Made by a program: the position numbers and the translations under genes. DNA of 29,163 nucleotides from a virus, in the IMG/VR virus record IMGVR_UViG_3300025310_000224, positions 1-29,163 of that record. One strand, 5' to 3'. Positions 5,640 through 14,000 of the stretch are shown here, piece after piece. Below the pieces are notes generated by a model, which had not been told where the DNA came from, ran no database searches, and saw nothing but the letters and a program-made list of their open reading frames with translations. The first letter of the stretch is position 1; every line of letters begins with the position of its first letter.

Positions 5640-8105
5640 ATGCTGCACATCGACGGCAATACCGAGGGCATCACCTACACGCCCGGGCCGGGATCCGGCC
5701 TGGTCGCCACGCTCATCGGCGCCCAGGACTGGTCGCTCGCGTTCTGGTTGTATAACACCAGCGCCAGCAACCGCAACATCTGGCAGAGCTATCAGGCCAC
5801 CGGCACGCTCGACCAGCTCCGGCTGACCACGACCGGGAGCGGCCAGAACCTCAAGGCCGAGATATTCGACGCGCTCGGCGTCTCGATCGCGCAGATCACC
5901 GTCAACGGCGTCTGGCCCGACCCCGGCGGCGCCCCCGGCTGGGCGCTGTGCATTCTCACGAACAACTACGACGGCGCCGCCAACGCGACGCTGGAGCTGC
6001 GCTGCATCCGCTCGGACGGAACACAGCTCGCTACGGGATCGAGCAGCGCGTACGTCGCGGCCTCGACCGGCGTGCTCGACCGCCTGCGCATCGGCGCGGC
6101 GCTGACCAACGCGCCGACCTCCGCCGCGCTCGGGCACTACGGGCCGTTCGTGCTCCGGCGATCGCTCACCAGCGACGCCGAGGCCGCGGCCGTCTTCGCG
6201 CTCAAGAGCCCGGGGATGCTGCTCCAGTACAGCGACGGCACCAACTGGACGAACTCGAACCAGGTCTACTTCGCCTGGAACCACTTCTCCGCGTCGCACA
6301 ACTCGGATCAGGACGGCGGATCCGCGACCGCCGGGCTCCCGTCCGACTGGTCGCCCGCATCCAACGCGCTGCCGTCGAATATCGCGCTCCTCGACCGCGG
6401 CGTGACCAACGCCATCTGGGGCGTCTACGGCACCGACCTGGCCATTTCCGCCGGCGCCTTCGCGCACAAGGACGCGAACAACGCCGTCGCGGGGTATTTC
6501 ACGCTCGGCACGCCGAGCGGCGGGACCGCGGTCAACTTCGCCAACGTCGCCGGCGTCAACCCGGCCCTGCGCCGGCTCGCCGACAACACGCCGTTCGGCA
6601 TCGACCGCATCCTGTTTCTATCCAACTCGCGCGGCTCGCGCATCAGTTACGACGCGCGCACGACCGGCGGCAACTGGCCGCAGCACTACGGCGGCGGCGT
6701 GATCCTTCAGCGACTGGCCAACTGCGTCGGCGCGATCTGCCAGCAGCCCGCCGGGGGCACGGGCAGCGCGCAGTTCGGGCTCGACCAGAGCGCGGCCGCC
6801 TGCGCCTCCGGCGGCGCGCTCACCGCCGAGAGCGCCAAATCCGAGAACTGGACCAGGGTCGGGTACGGCTCCAACGCGACCGACAGTCTTGGTCCGGGCT
6901 ACACGCTGGAGATCGACCCGGCCGGGTACAAGCAGTACCTCTGGTCGGATGTCACGGGGAGCAAGTTCCTCAAGACCAACGCGCGCCGGTTCCGCGGCCT
7001 GTTCCTCGCCTACCCGGGCAGCGCGAACGTCACGGGCGAGCGGTACACCGGCGCCACGATCGACGCCGCCGGCACCGACCGCGCCGGCACCGACCATGCC
7101 GTCACGCTGGAAACCCAGACCGGCAGCGTGACCGCGGGCCTCGTCGGCCTCAACATGGGCGGCACGCCCTACGTCGAGTTCAACAAGGCCGACGTGGTGG
7201 GCGCGGCCCCGGCCGTTGGGCAGGGCATCCTGGCGAGCGCTACCGCCTCGGCCGGCAGCGCCAAGTCGATCAGCGTCGTCATGACCGTCACCGACACGGG
7301 CACGACGTACGTCGTCGAGCTCGACAAGGCCTTCACGGGCGGTATCGCGTCGACCTGGAACCTGTACTGGGGCCCGCTCTCGTTCCGGTGGTGCGCGGTG
7401 GACTACGCGGCGTCCGAGTTCGCCGACGCTTTCCAGGGCGTCCGCTTCACGCCCACGGGTGGCGGCGGCTTCGCGCCGCTGCTCGTGACCATCGAGGCGT
7501 ACGCCACCGACGTATCCGGCTGGGGCATCGGCTCGACCGGCTGGGGCGGGAACGGGTATTCCAAGCACCTCAGCGAGTCGTTCAACCAGACCCCGCTCTC
7601 CGCCGGCAGCGACCAGGCCGGCATGACGCTCTACCAGGCGTTCCTGCTCGCGCTCGGGCTCGACGCCCTGGTCATCATCCCGGCCCAGCAGGACAGCACG
7701 CCGTCCGACATGGGCACCGTCGCCGACACCTACCGCGACAGCGGCGCCACCGGCAGGGTCGCGTTTGTCGCCGACCCCGCCCACGGCCGCAACGACAACA
7801 TCACCTCGGGCAACTCGTGGGGCGTGCAGGACTACTCGGCGTGGGTCGCCTGGATCGAGGCCAACGCGTCCGCGTACGGCGCTGTCGGGATCGGCTCGGC
7901 GTGGGCCTCGCTGGGCGTGTTCGCCGACCAGCCGCCGCGCGGCTGGCGCGCCGACGGCGTGTCGCACCTGACCAGCGAGGGCAACAAGGTCTGGGCGGCG
8001 TCGGTGCTGTCGGCGCTGGCGACAGCGTCCCTGTCTACGACAGGAACTTCGGCGCGGGGCCGAGCGCGGGCGCGCGGTCGATCAACCGGAATAATGGGAG
8101 CTTGA
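5640..8105 (+). CDS. Large surface/tail protein with LamG-like and SGNH-hydrolase-like regions
   Basis: The 821-residue frame is read from ATG 5640; a TTG at 5613 would put the start inside the terminator loop. Residues ~1-205 look like a laminin-G/concanavalin-type beta sandwich (WSLAFWLYN..., LDRLRIGAA). Residues ~320-800 contain parts of an SGNH esterase: ILFLSNSRGSR around residues 324-333 in place of block I (GDS; Ser330 the likely nucleophile), IIPAQQD at 679-685 in place of block III (GxND), and DGVSHLTSEGNK at 772-783 as block V, with Asp772 and His776. Block III has Gln for Asn and block V has one extra residue, so activity is uncertain. A plausible role is host-surface glycan binding and deacetylation. 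The last ~20 residues are Arg-rich and atypical. Its position between capsid and tail tubular genes is unlike T7, where the fibre follows gp16. Confidence 0.75.
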   Translation: MLHIDGNTEGITYTPGPGSGLVATLIGAQDWSLAFWLYNTSASNRNIWQSYQATGTLDQLRLTTTGSGQNLKAEIFDALGVSIAQITVNGVWPDPGGAPGWALCILTNNYDGAANATLELRCIRSDGTQLATGSSSAYVAASTGVLDRLRIGAALTNAPTSAALGHYGPFVLRRSLTSDAEAAAVFALKSPGMLLQYSDGTNWTNSNQVYFAWNHFSASHNSDQDGGSATAGLPSDWSPASNALPSNIALLDRGVTNAIWGVYGTDLAISAGAFAHKDANNAVAGYFTLGTPSGGTAVNFANVAGVNPALRRLADNTPFGIDRILFLSNSRGSRISYDARTTGGNWPQHYGGGVILQRLANCVGAICQQPAGGTGSAQFGLDQSAAACASGGALTAESAKSENWTRVGYGSNATDSLGPGYTLEIDPAGYKQYLWSDVTGSKFLKTNARRFRGLFLAYPGSANVTGERYTGATIDAAGTDRAGTDHAVTLETQTGSVTAGLVGLNMGGTPYVEFNKADVVGAAPAVGQGILASATASAGSAKSISVVMTVTDTGTTYVVELDKAFTGGIASTWNLYWGPLSFRWCAVDYAASEFADAFQGVRFTPTGGGGFAPLLVTIEAYATDVSGWGIGSTGWGGNGYSKHLSESFNQTPLSAGSDQAGMTLYQAFLLALGLDALVIIPAQQDSTPSDMGTVADTYRDSGATGRVAFVADPAHGRNDNITSGNSWGVQDYSAWVAWIEANASAYGAVGIGSAWASLGVFADQPPRGWRADGVSHLTSEGNKVWAASVLSALATASLSTTGTSARGRARARGRSTGIMGA

Positions 8106-8108
8106 CGC

Positions 8109-8642
8109 ATGGGAATCTTCCGGCAGGTCTACGACTCGGAAGGACAGGCCAGGTACCTGTCTGCCAACTCGTCCGACACGGCCTTTACGATCACCGCGGG
8201 GCGACAGGCCCAGCCCGCTAGCCCGGAAAACTTCTTCGACCTCATGGGGCACCGCGGGGCGCGGCTGAGCTTCTTCGGCACCGGGGCCGACAACTCGACG
8301 TTCGACTATAAAGTCTGGCTCGTCCGCAGGTCCGTCAAGGGATCCGCCTTTACCGCCGTCGAGCTGGTCCTGCTCGGAAACGGGACCGCGACCCTTTCCG
8401 CGTCGGTCGGCGTGGACGGCGACGTGGTTGACGACTCGGAACGGATGGCGGATACGCTGACGTGGTCGAAGGTGTCGGCAACCACGATCGAGAACGCGCT
8501 CGGCGACGCGAGCGACGTGCGCTCGCCGGCCGACAACACCCCGGCTGAACTCATCATCAACTGCGGCGGCGCGGCCGGTATCATTGTCGAGTTCAACATG
8601 ACCGGCGCCACGAGCGGCAACTGCCTGATTGAAAGGATCTGA
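8109..8642 (+). CDS. Hypothetical virion structural protein
   Basis: A 177-residue protein starts at ATG 8109, 3 bases after the previous stop, with GGGAG about 10 bases upstream. The middle section (NFFDLMGHRGARLSFFGTG, then a VWLVRRS segment) and the long run of alternating beta-type residues suggest a beta-sandwich. There is no transmembrane segment, signal peptide or enzyme motif. It precedes tail tubular protein A directly: its stop codon abuts the GTG start of that gene. This implies coordinated translation with tail components, so a minor tail, fibre-anchoring or head-surface role is most likely. No family with a known function is recognised. Confidence 0.7.
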   Translation: MGIFRQVYDSEGQARYLSANSSDTAFTITAGRQAQPASPENFFDLMGHRGARLSFFGTGADNSTFDYKVWLVRRSVKGSAFTAVELVLLGNGTATLSASVGVDGDVVDDSERMADTLTWSKVSATTIENALGDASDVRSPADNTPAELIINCGGAAGIIVEFNMTGATSGNCLIERI

Positions 8643-9254
8643 GTGACCACGCTGGAGGCCGTAGACGACATCATCGAGAACTCCGGCGGCGGCGGCGCAA
8701 CCGAGCTGGACTCGCGCGGCGCCGACGGCCGTTCGCCCGCGGGGATCGCGCAGCGCTACCTGGAGCGCGAGAGCATCCGCATCCAGTCGCGAGGGTGGCA
8801 CTTCAACCGCCGCGTCAACGTCGATCTGAAGCGCGACGCGGACAACTTCCTTGTCCTGCCCGCCGGCACCATCACGGCCGATACCGACCGGGACGACGCG
8901 GACCTCGACGTGTCCCAGGTCGGCCGGCGCCTCTACGACCGCGCGAACAACACCTTCAAGTTCGACGCCGACGTCGTCACCGAGCAGATCGTCCTCTTCA
9001 AGTTCGAGTGCGTGCCCGAGCCGCTGGCGCGCTACATCTGCACGGCCGCCACCGAGAAGTTCTGCGCCCGATGGTCGAGCCCGGAGAACGCCAAGAGGCT
9101 CCTGCCGGGCATCCGGTTCCAACTGGTCAGGGACGAGACCGCGGCCAAGCGCTGGGACGCCTCGCTCTCGGACCTGAACGTTCTCGACACCACAGAGGCG
9201 AGGCGGGCGCGCGGCGGTCGTACCGACGTGGACGCCGGCAGCCCCTTCCGATAG
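8643..9254 (+). CDS. Tail tubular protein A (adaptor), T7 gp11-like
   Basis: The 203-residue product matches T7 gp11 (196 residues), the adaptor that forms a ring below the portal and joins it to the nozzle. Diagnostic features are the N-terminal LEAVDDIIENSGG (T7 LSAVNDILASIGE), the motif IQSRGWHFN at residues 47-55 (T7 IQSRGWTFN), the segment RLYDRANNTFKFD (T7 YVYDRTSQSDRFD), and PEPLARYICTAATEKFCAR (T7 PECFRYWIVTKASRQFNNR). The start is GTG 8643, immediately after the previous TGA, with AAAGGAT upstream. A second, more diverged copy lies at 10393-10998, so this gene is the canonical version. Confidence 0.93.
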   Translation: MTTLEAVDDIIENSGGGGATELDSRGADGRSPAGIAQRYLERESIRIQSRGWHFNRRVNVDLKRDADNFLVLPAGTITADTDRDDADLDVSQVGRRLYDRANNTFKFDADVVTEQIVLFKFECVPEPLARYICTAATEKFCARWSSPENAKRLLPGIRFQLVRDETAAKRWDASLSDLNVLDTTEARRARGGRTDVDAGSPFR

Positions 9255-9265
9255 GAGACCGAATC

Positions 9266-9724
9266 ATGCCAGGCGTGTATGCCGGCGTCGGCGAGGCCGC
9301 CGTTGGCACCAACAAGACGGTCATCAACCTGTTCCAGCCGCTCGCGTCGCCGACCGACCGCCCGAGCCTGTTCGACATCATTGTCGGGTGCTCGGCCACG
9401 CCGGCGGACGGCGCGACCAAGTTCCGCGTCCAGCGTCACACGGCGCTCGGAACCGAGGGGTCCGGGTTCACGCCCGTGCCCCTCGACCCCGCGGAGGTCG
9501 CTTCGACACTCGACTGCGGCGTGGCCCACTCCGTCGAGCCGACCTACACCGCCAACGCGGTGATGCTCGATATGAGCATGAACCAGCGGGCCACCGTGCG
9601 ATGGACCACCGACCCGAGATACGGCATGAAGATCCCCGCCGTCCAGAACGCCGGGATCGGGCTGTTCAGCGTCTCCTCGACCGTGTCCGCCGCCCACCAG
9701 GCGACCCTGCAATGGGAGGAATAG
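9266..9724 (+). CDS. Hypothetical virion structural protein (beta-rich)
   Basis: The 152-residue protein is read from ATG 9266 with a good ribosome binding site (AGGAG, 7-8 bases upstream); longer starts overlap the tail tubular gene. Notable segments are PTDRPSLFDIIVGCSATPADG, with small polar residues, and ANAVMLDMSMNQRATVRW, a pattern I associate with a widespread family of unnamed tailed-phage structural proteins of about 150 residues. The whole chain looks like a single beta-sandwich with no transmembrane segment. It lies between the two tail tubular A copies. A trimeric decoration or tail-surface role is possible; function not established. Confidence 0.78.
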   Translation: MPGVYAGVGEAAVGTNKTVINLFQPLASPTDRPSLFDIIVGCSATPADGATKFRVQRHTALGTEGSGFTPVPLDPAEVASTLDCGVAHSVEPTYTANAVMLDMSMNQRATVRWTTDPRYGMKIPAVQNAGIGLFSVSSTVSAAHQATLQWEE

Positions 9725-9776
9725 CACGCGCACGCACGGGTACATCCTGATCGACGGCGAGAACGGACGCGAAGAA

Positions 9777-9953
9777 ATGGACACGGTGATGTGCTGCCAC
9801 TGCGGGATGCACTACACCGTCGTCCCCGGAAGCGGGCGGCGCCGCGGGTTCTGCTTCAAGTGCATGGCCCCGACGTGCGGCGGCCCGAGCTGCGATCAGT
9901 GTTTCACGGTCGAGCAGCGGCTCGGCTTCATTGAAGGCAAGCGTGCCACCTGA
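9777..9953 (+). CDS. Small cysteine-rich zinc-binding phage protein
   Basis: From ATG 9777 this is a 58-residue protein with seven or more cysteines: CCHC at residues 6-9, CFKC at 26-29, then CGGPSCDQC at 34-42. These probably form two zinc sites. The central PGSGRRRGFC matches a family of small phage proteins with CxxC pairs that I recognise but whose function is not known. The frame remains open upstream and reads TRTHGYILIDGENGREE just before the ATG, which also looks like real protein. A GGGAGGA ribosome binding site at 9714-9720 would fit an unusual ACG start at 9726, giving a 75-residue form. The stop overlaps the next gene by 11 bases. It may be a virion or packaging factor. Confidence 0.75.
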   Translation: MDTVMCCHCGMHYTVVPGSGRRRGFCFKCMAPTCGGPSCDQCFTVEQRLGFIEGKRAT

Positions 9954-10383
9954 CCCCAGACTGTCCGAGCTGTTCTCGTTCCTTGCCGGGAACACGCTGT
10001 TCATGCCGCCGCCGTGGCGGGGACGGCGCGGCCGCCAGGATGAATCCCGGGTTATCGAGCAGGGCAGCGGCGGATTCATCGAGCCGCCGGGCCCGCCCGA
10101 GACGCCCGAAAACTGGTTCATCATGCTCGAACGGCCGCGCTTCGGCGACGCCAGAAGCGGCAGGAACGCGGGCCTGTTCGGGTTCGTGTCCTTCGAGCCC
10201 AATCGGCCGCCGGCGCCGCCGCCGGACTTCGGATGGTACGCCCCGATGGCGCCGCCGGTCCCGCGGCGCTCCAAGCGGGACCGGACCGTCCGGGTGTCTG
10301 TCCACGTCCCCGTCGAATACTGTCCGGGTACGATATTGGAGCTTGACTACGGCTGCTCGGGCGAGCTTGAGGCGGCCGACTGA
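9943..10383 (+). CDS. Proline-rich hypothetical protein
   Basis: The 146-residue protein is read from GTG 9943, with GAAGG upstream inside the zinc-protein gene; a TTG at 9931 is an alternative that would add four residues. It is rich in Pro, Arg and Phe, with PPWRGRRGR near residues 23-31 and several PP-containing turns, and ends in a short acidic tail. No domain, signal peptide or membrane span is visible. It sits between the zinc protein and the second tail tubular A copy with tight spacing, so it is probably expressed with tail genes. The codon third positions are G/C-rich as in its neighbours, supporting real coding. I do not recognise it. Confidence 0.6.
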   Translation: MPPDPRLSELFSFLAGNTLFMPPPWRGRRGRQDESRVIEQGSGGFIEPPGPPETPENWFIMLERPRFGDARSGRNAGLFGFVSFEPNRPPAPPPDFGWYAPMAPPVPRRSKRDRTVRVSVHVPVEYCPGTILELDYGCSGELEAAD

Positions 10384-10392
10384 GGAGTGCTT

Positions 10393-10998
10393 ATGGGCGC
10401 TTTTACAATGCTCCAGGCGGTCAACGAGTGTCTCCAGCGAGCCAGCAACACGCTGGTCAGCGAGCTGGACTCGTCGGGATCGGCCGGAAGGTCACCGCAC
10501 GCGCGGGCGCAGTACGCCGTCGAGGTCATGGCGACCAAGGTCTACCTTGAGGGCGTTGACGAAGTGACCATCGCCAGGTTCCAGAAGTTCACCCCGACCG
10601 GCGGCGGCAATACCGTAACGCTCCCCCCGAATATCGTGCGGATAGCGCCCGTCGGACCGAGCAGAAAACGCGAGCTGACCACGACCGCGGGCAACGTCGT
10701 GTTTGATCTGGACAACCAGACCACCAACCTCGGCACGGCCGACATTTTCCTTGACTGCTGGCTCTCCGTTGCGTCGTTCGCCGACGCGCCGACCGAGGTG
10801 CAGCGCATCATCATCGAGCGCGCCGTCGAGTTCTTCCAGCAGATCAACCGCGCCAGCCCCGAACAGGACGCCTGGTCGAAGGAACAGGCGCTGCGTGCCG
10901 AGGCCTCCGTCACCGCCAACAAAACGATCCGCGATCCGTCGCCTAATCCGTTCCCGTCTATCGCGGCGGCGCAGGCGGCCGGGTCCGCGGCGAGATAG
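10393..10998 (+). CDS. Second, diverged tail tubular protein A (gp11-like paralogue)
   Basis: The 201-residue product (ATG 10393, preceded by GAGGAG at 10382-10387) aligns by eye with the gp11-like protein at 8643-9254. Shared features are the N-terminal LQAVNECLQRASN versus LEAVDDIIENSGG, the block ELDSSGSAGRSP versus ELDSRGADGRSP, and the C-terminal helical region (PTEVQRIIIERAVEFFQQ versus PEPLARYICTAATEKFCAR). The IQSRGW motif is replaced by unrelated residues (ATKVYLEGV). It lies directly before the nozzle gene, exactly where T7 has its only gp11. It could be a second ring protein, a structural adaptor between gp11 and gp12, or a divergent duplicate. Homology is inferred from visible pattern only. 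Confidence 0.75.
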   Translation: MGAFTMLQAVNECLQRASNTLVSELDSSGSAGRSPHARAQYAVEVMATKVYLEGVDEVTIARFQKFTPTGGGNTVTLPPNIVRIAPVGPSRKRELTTTAGNVVFDLDNQTTNLGTADIFLDCWLSVASFADAPTEVQRIIIERAVEFFQQINRASPEQDAWSKEQALRAEASVTANKTIRDPSPNPFPSIAAAQAAGSAAR

Positions 10999-11007
10999 AG
11001 ATGATCC

Positions 11008-14000
11008 ATGCCCGTCGCGCCGAAACGAGGACGTGAGAGCGGAGCGCACGTCGATCTGATCGCCCAGCACCTGGCGCAGGGGGTCTCTCGTCAGCCGGTC
11101 ACACAGCGGTTCCCGGGCCAGGTCGAGAACGCCGAGAACGTGGTCTTCGACGTGGCGCTCGGAGCGGTCAAGCGGCCCGGCACCAGGTTCTTCCAGGCGA
11201 TTACGGGCCTGACGGCCGGCGCCAACTACCGCGTCCATCCGATCGACCGCGACGACGACGAGCGGTACATCGTGGTGTACGGCGCGGGCGTTCTCCGCGT
11301 GTTCGACGCCGTGACCGTGAACGAGGCGACGGTCAGTGTCAGCCCCGACGCGCAGGCGTACCTGAACCTCAACTCCGCGACCGCCGATCAGATCAGGCTC
11401 GTCACCCTCCAGGACACGACGTTCATCGTGAACACGACGGTTCCGGTGGCGACGAAAACCACGGAATCGTTCGTCGTATCCGCGCCGTTCACAACCTACG
11501 AGCGCATGACGGCCACGACCCCGGCCGACCAGACGTACCACCAGACGACATCGGACTCGGCCGCGGCGAGCGCCGGCTACTGGAAGTACGACGTGGACGG
11601 CGTGACGTTCTGCAAGCGCCGGTTCAACACGATGACTTCGGGCACGTGGACGACCCCCAACGGAAGCTGGGACAACTCCGCCGATTCGCCGCACACGTTC
11701 CGCGTCCGCTTCGGCAAGTATTATCCCAACTTCACCGGCGGGACGTGGACGCACGCGACCAGGCGCCTCGTCAAGACCGGCGCGTTCGCCGGGATGACCG
11801 ACATCGCCGGCATGTCCATCAAGATCACGGGCGGTACCGGCGTCACGGCCGGGTGGAGGCTCATCGCCTCGCGTATCAGCGACGACGAGATCGAGCTGAG
11901 CGTTACGACCGGGTTCACGGTTGACAACACCGATACCAGTGCTACGTCGATCGGGCCGCAGTACGACATGTCGCTCGGCAACGACGGATCGACCCAGAGT
12001 TCGATGCACGAGGTTGCCGCGCGCATCCAGAGCACGCTCCAGGGCGCCGGCGCTTCCGATGCGCTCGTGGCGTGGACGTTCGTCGATTCGAGCGGTTCGC
12101 CGCCGACGGGGTATTTCACAATCACCAGCCCGTACCGCGGCTCTGCGGCGCAGGAGATCGACACGGCGGCGACCGGATCCGGCACCGATCTGACGGCGGC
12201 GGGGGCTCCGTTCGAGCCGGGCGGATCACTCACGGCGGGAACCGGATCCGGCACGCGCACGCTCCCGGTTGAGGACCGCTGGAACCGCGCCCCGGCCCCG
12301 AACCAGGCCGACGGCCAGCCCGACGCCGACACAATGCCGGTGCGGATGCAGCGGACGCTTGTCGGGCCGCCGGCAACCTTTACTGTGACGCAGGTCCCGT
12401 GGTCGCAGCGCTTGACGGGCTCGGCCGAGAGCAACCCCAGCCCCAAGCTGTTCCGTGCCGACCAGTCCTCCGGGTTCATCACCGCCTTCACCGCCTCCAA
12501 CGACCGCCTGACCTCGGTCGGGCACGGTCTCTCGGTCGGTGATTCGGTTCTGATCCTCGACTCGGGCTCGACCCCGTCCACGGACGGGGTGCGCACCGTC
12601 GCCGCCGTGCCGACCCCCGATACGTTCACCGTCGGCGTTGATATCACGGCCGACAGCACCAGCAGCACAGCGCGATGGTACAAGAACAGGGTTCCCGTCT
12701 CTGACATGGCGCTCCTGCGCTCGCGCCTGTGGCTGGTGGGCGACGGGTACGTCGTCGGATCGGCCACAAACGACCTCTTCAACTTCTACCTTGAGGACGC
12801 GCCGACCGTATCGGACTCCGATCCCGTCAATATCCAGATGGGGTCGGAGGACGTGGTTCTGCTCGACTTCATCGTCCCGGTGCGCCGCACGCTGGCCCTG
12901 TTCGCGCGGGCCGGTCGTCAGTTCGAGCTGAGTACGCCGGACGCCATGACGCCCTCGACCGCCGCGGTAGAGCCGACGACGAAGCACCGCACCCTGCCCG
13001 CGACCGCGGGCACGAAGCCGCGCACGCTCTCAAGCATCCTGTATTTCACCGGGCCGACCGCCGGCAGCGTGTCCGTCTGGGAATACATCTACGACGACCT
13101 GCGGGCCGCAACGACCGCGATCGACGTGAGCCGCCACGTCCCGGGCTATCTCCCGACCGCCTGCCGCACGATGGTATCAAGCCCGAACGATCTTGCGCTC
13201 TATGTGCTCGATACCGACGATCCGTTCCTCACGGTCTACCGTTCGCACTGGTCCGGCACGCGCAAGGAGCAGTCGGCGTGGGGCCGCTTCCGGTTCGACG
13301 ACACCTACCGGATCGTTGACGTGGCCGTGCTCGCCGAGGACCTGTGGATCCTGAGCGAGATCGCCGGCCTCGCCAACAACGACGTTGGCAGCCCGACGGT
13401 GGTCCACTACCCCGGGCACGGCCTCGTCACGAACGACGCGGTGTTCATCATCGACTCGACCAGCAAGCCGACCATCAACGGGCAGCACACCGTGACCGTG
13501 CTCGACGCCGACAGGTTCACGGTTCCCGTCGCCGTGACCATCGGCGGCACGGCCAGGGTCTGCGCCGGAGACTTCATCCTCGAGCGCATGCGCACCAACC
13601 CGGTTGAGTCCGCGCGCGCCGCGCCCGCCGGGTATAACGGGTGGCCGTACGCCGTCAAGCTCGACCGTCAGATCTACTCCACCGGCACCTACAGCGCCGC
13701 GACTAACCTGACGACGTGGACCATGCCCGCCAACCTGTCCGGCGACGGCTCCACGCTCAACCGCGTCGTGCTCGGGGCCGAGTTCCCGACGTTCAGGAAC
13801 GGCAAGATCACCGCCGTCGCGCCCGGGGCAAACGCCACGGTGACGAGCATCGCCCACGGCCTGACGACCGGCGATACGGTAGTCATCGAGGATACCGACT
13901 GCATCCCGACGATCGACGGCAATCGGGTCGTGACCGTGACCGGTCCGGACACCTACACCGTTCCGGTTCTGGTCGGCGTGGCGGGGACAAGGGGAACGTG

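Noticed and set aside
5948-8221. A 757-codon plus-strand frame overlapping the surface-protein gene.
   Set aside because: Arginine-rich composition and no motif; the overlapping frame contains LamG and SGNH-type features and better codon pattern.
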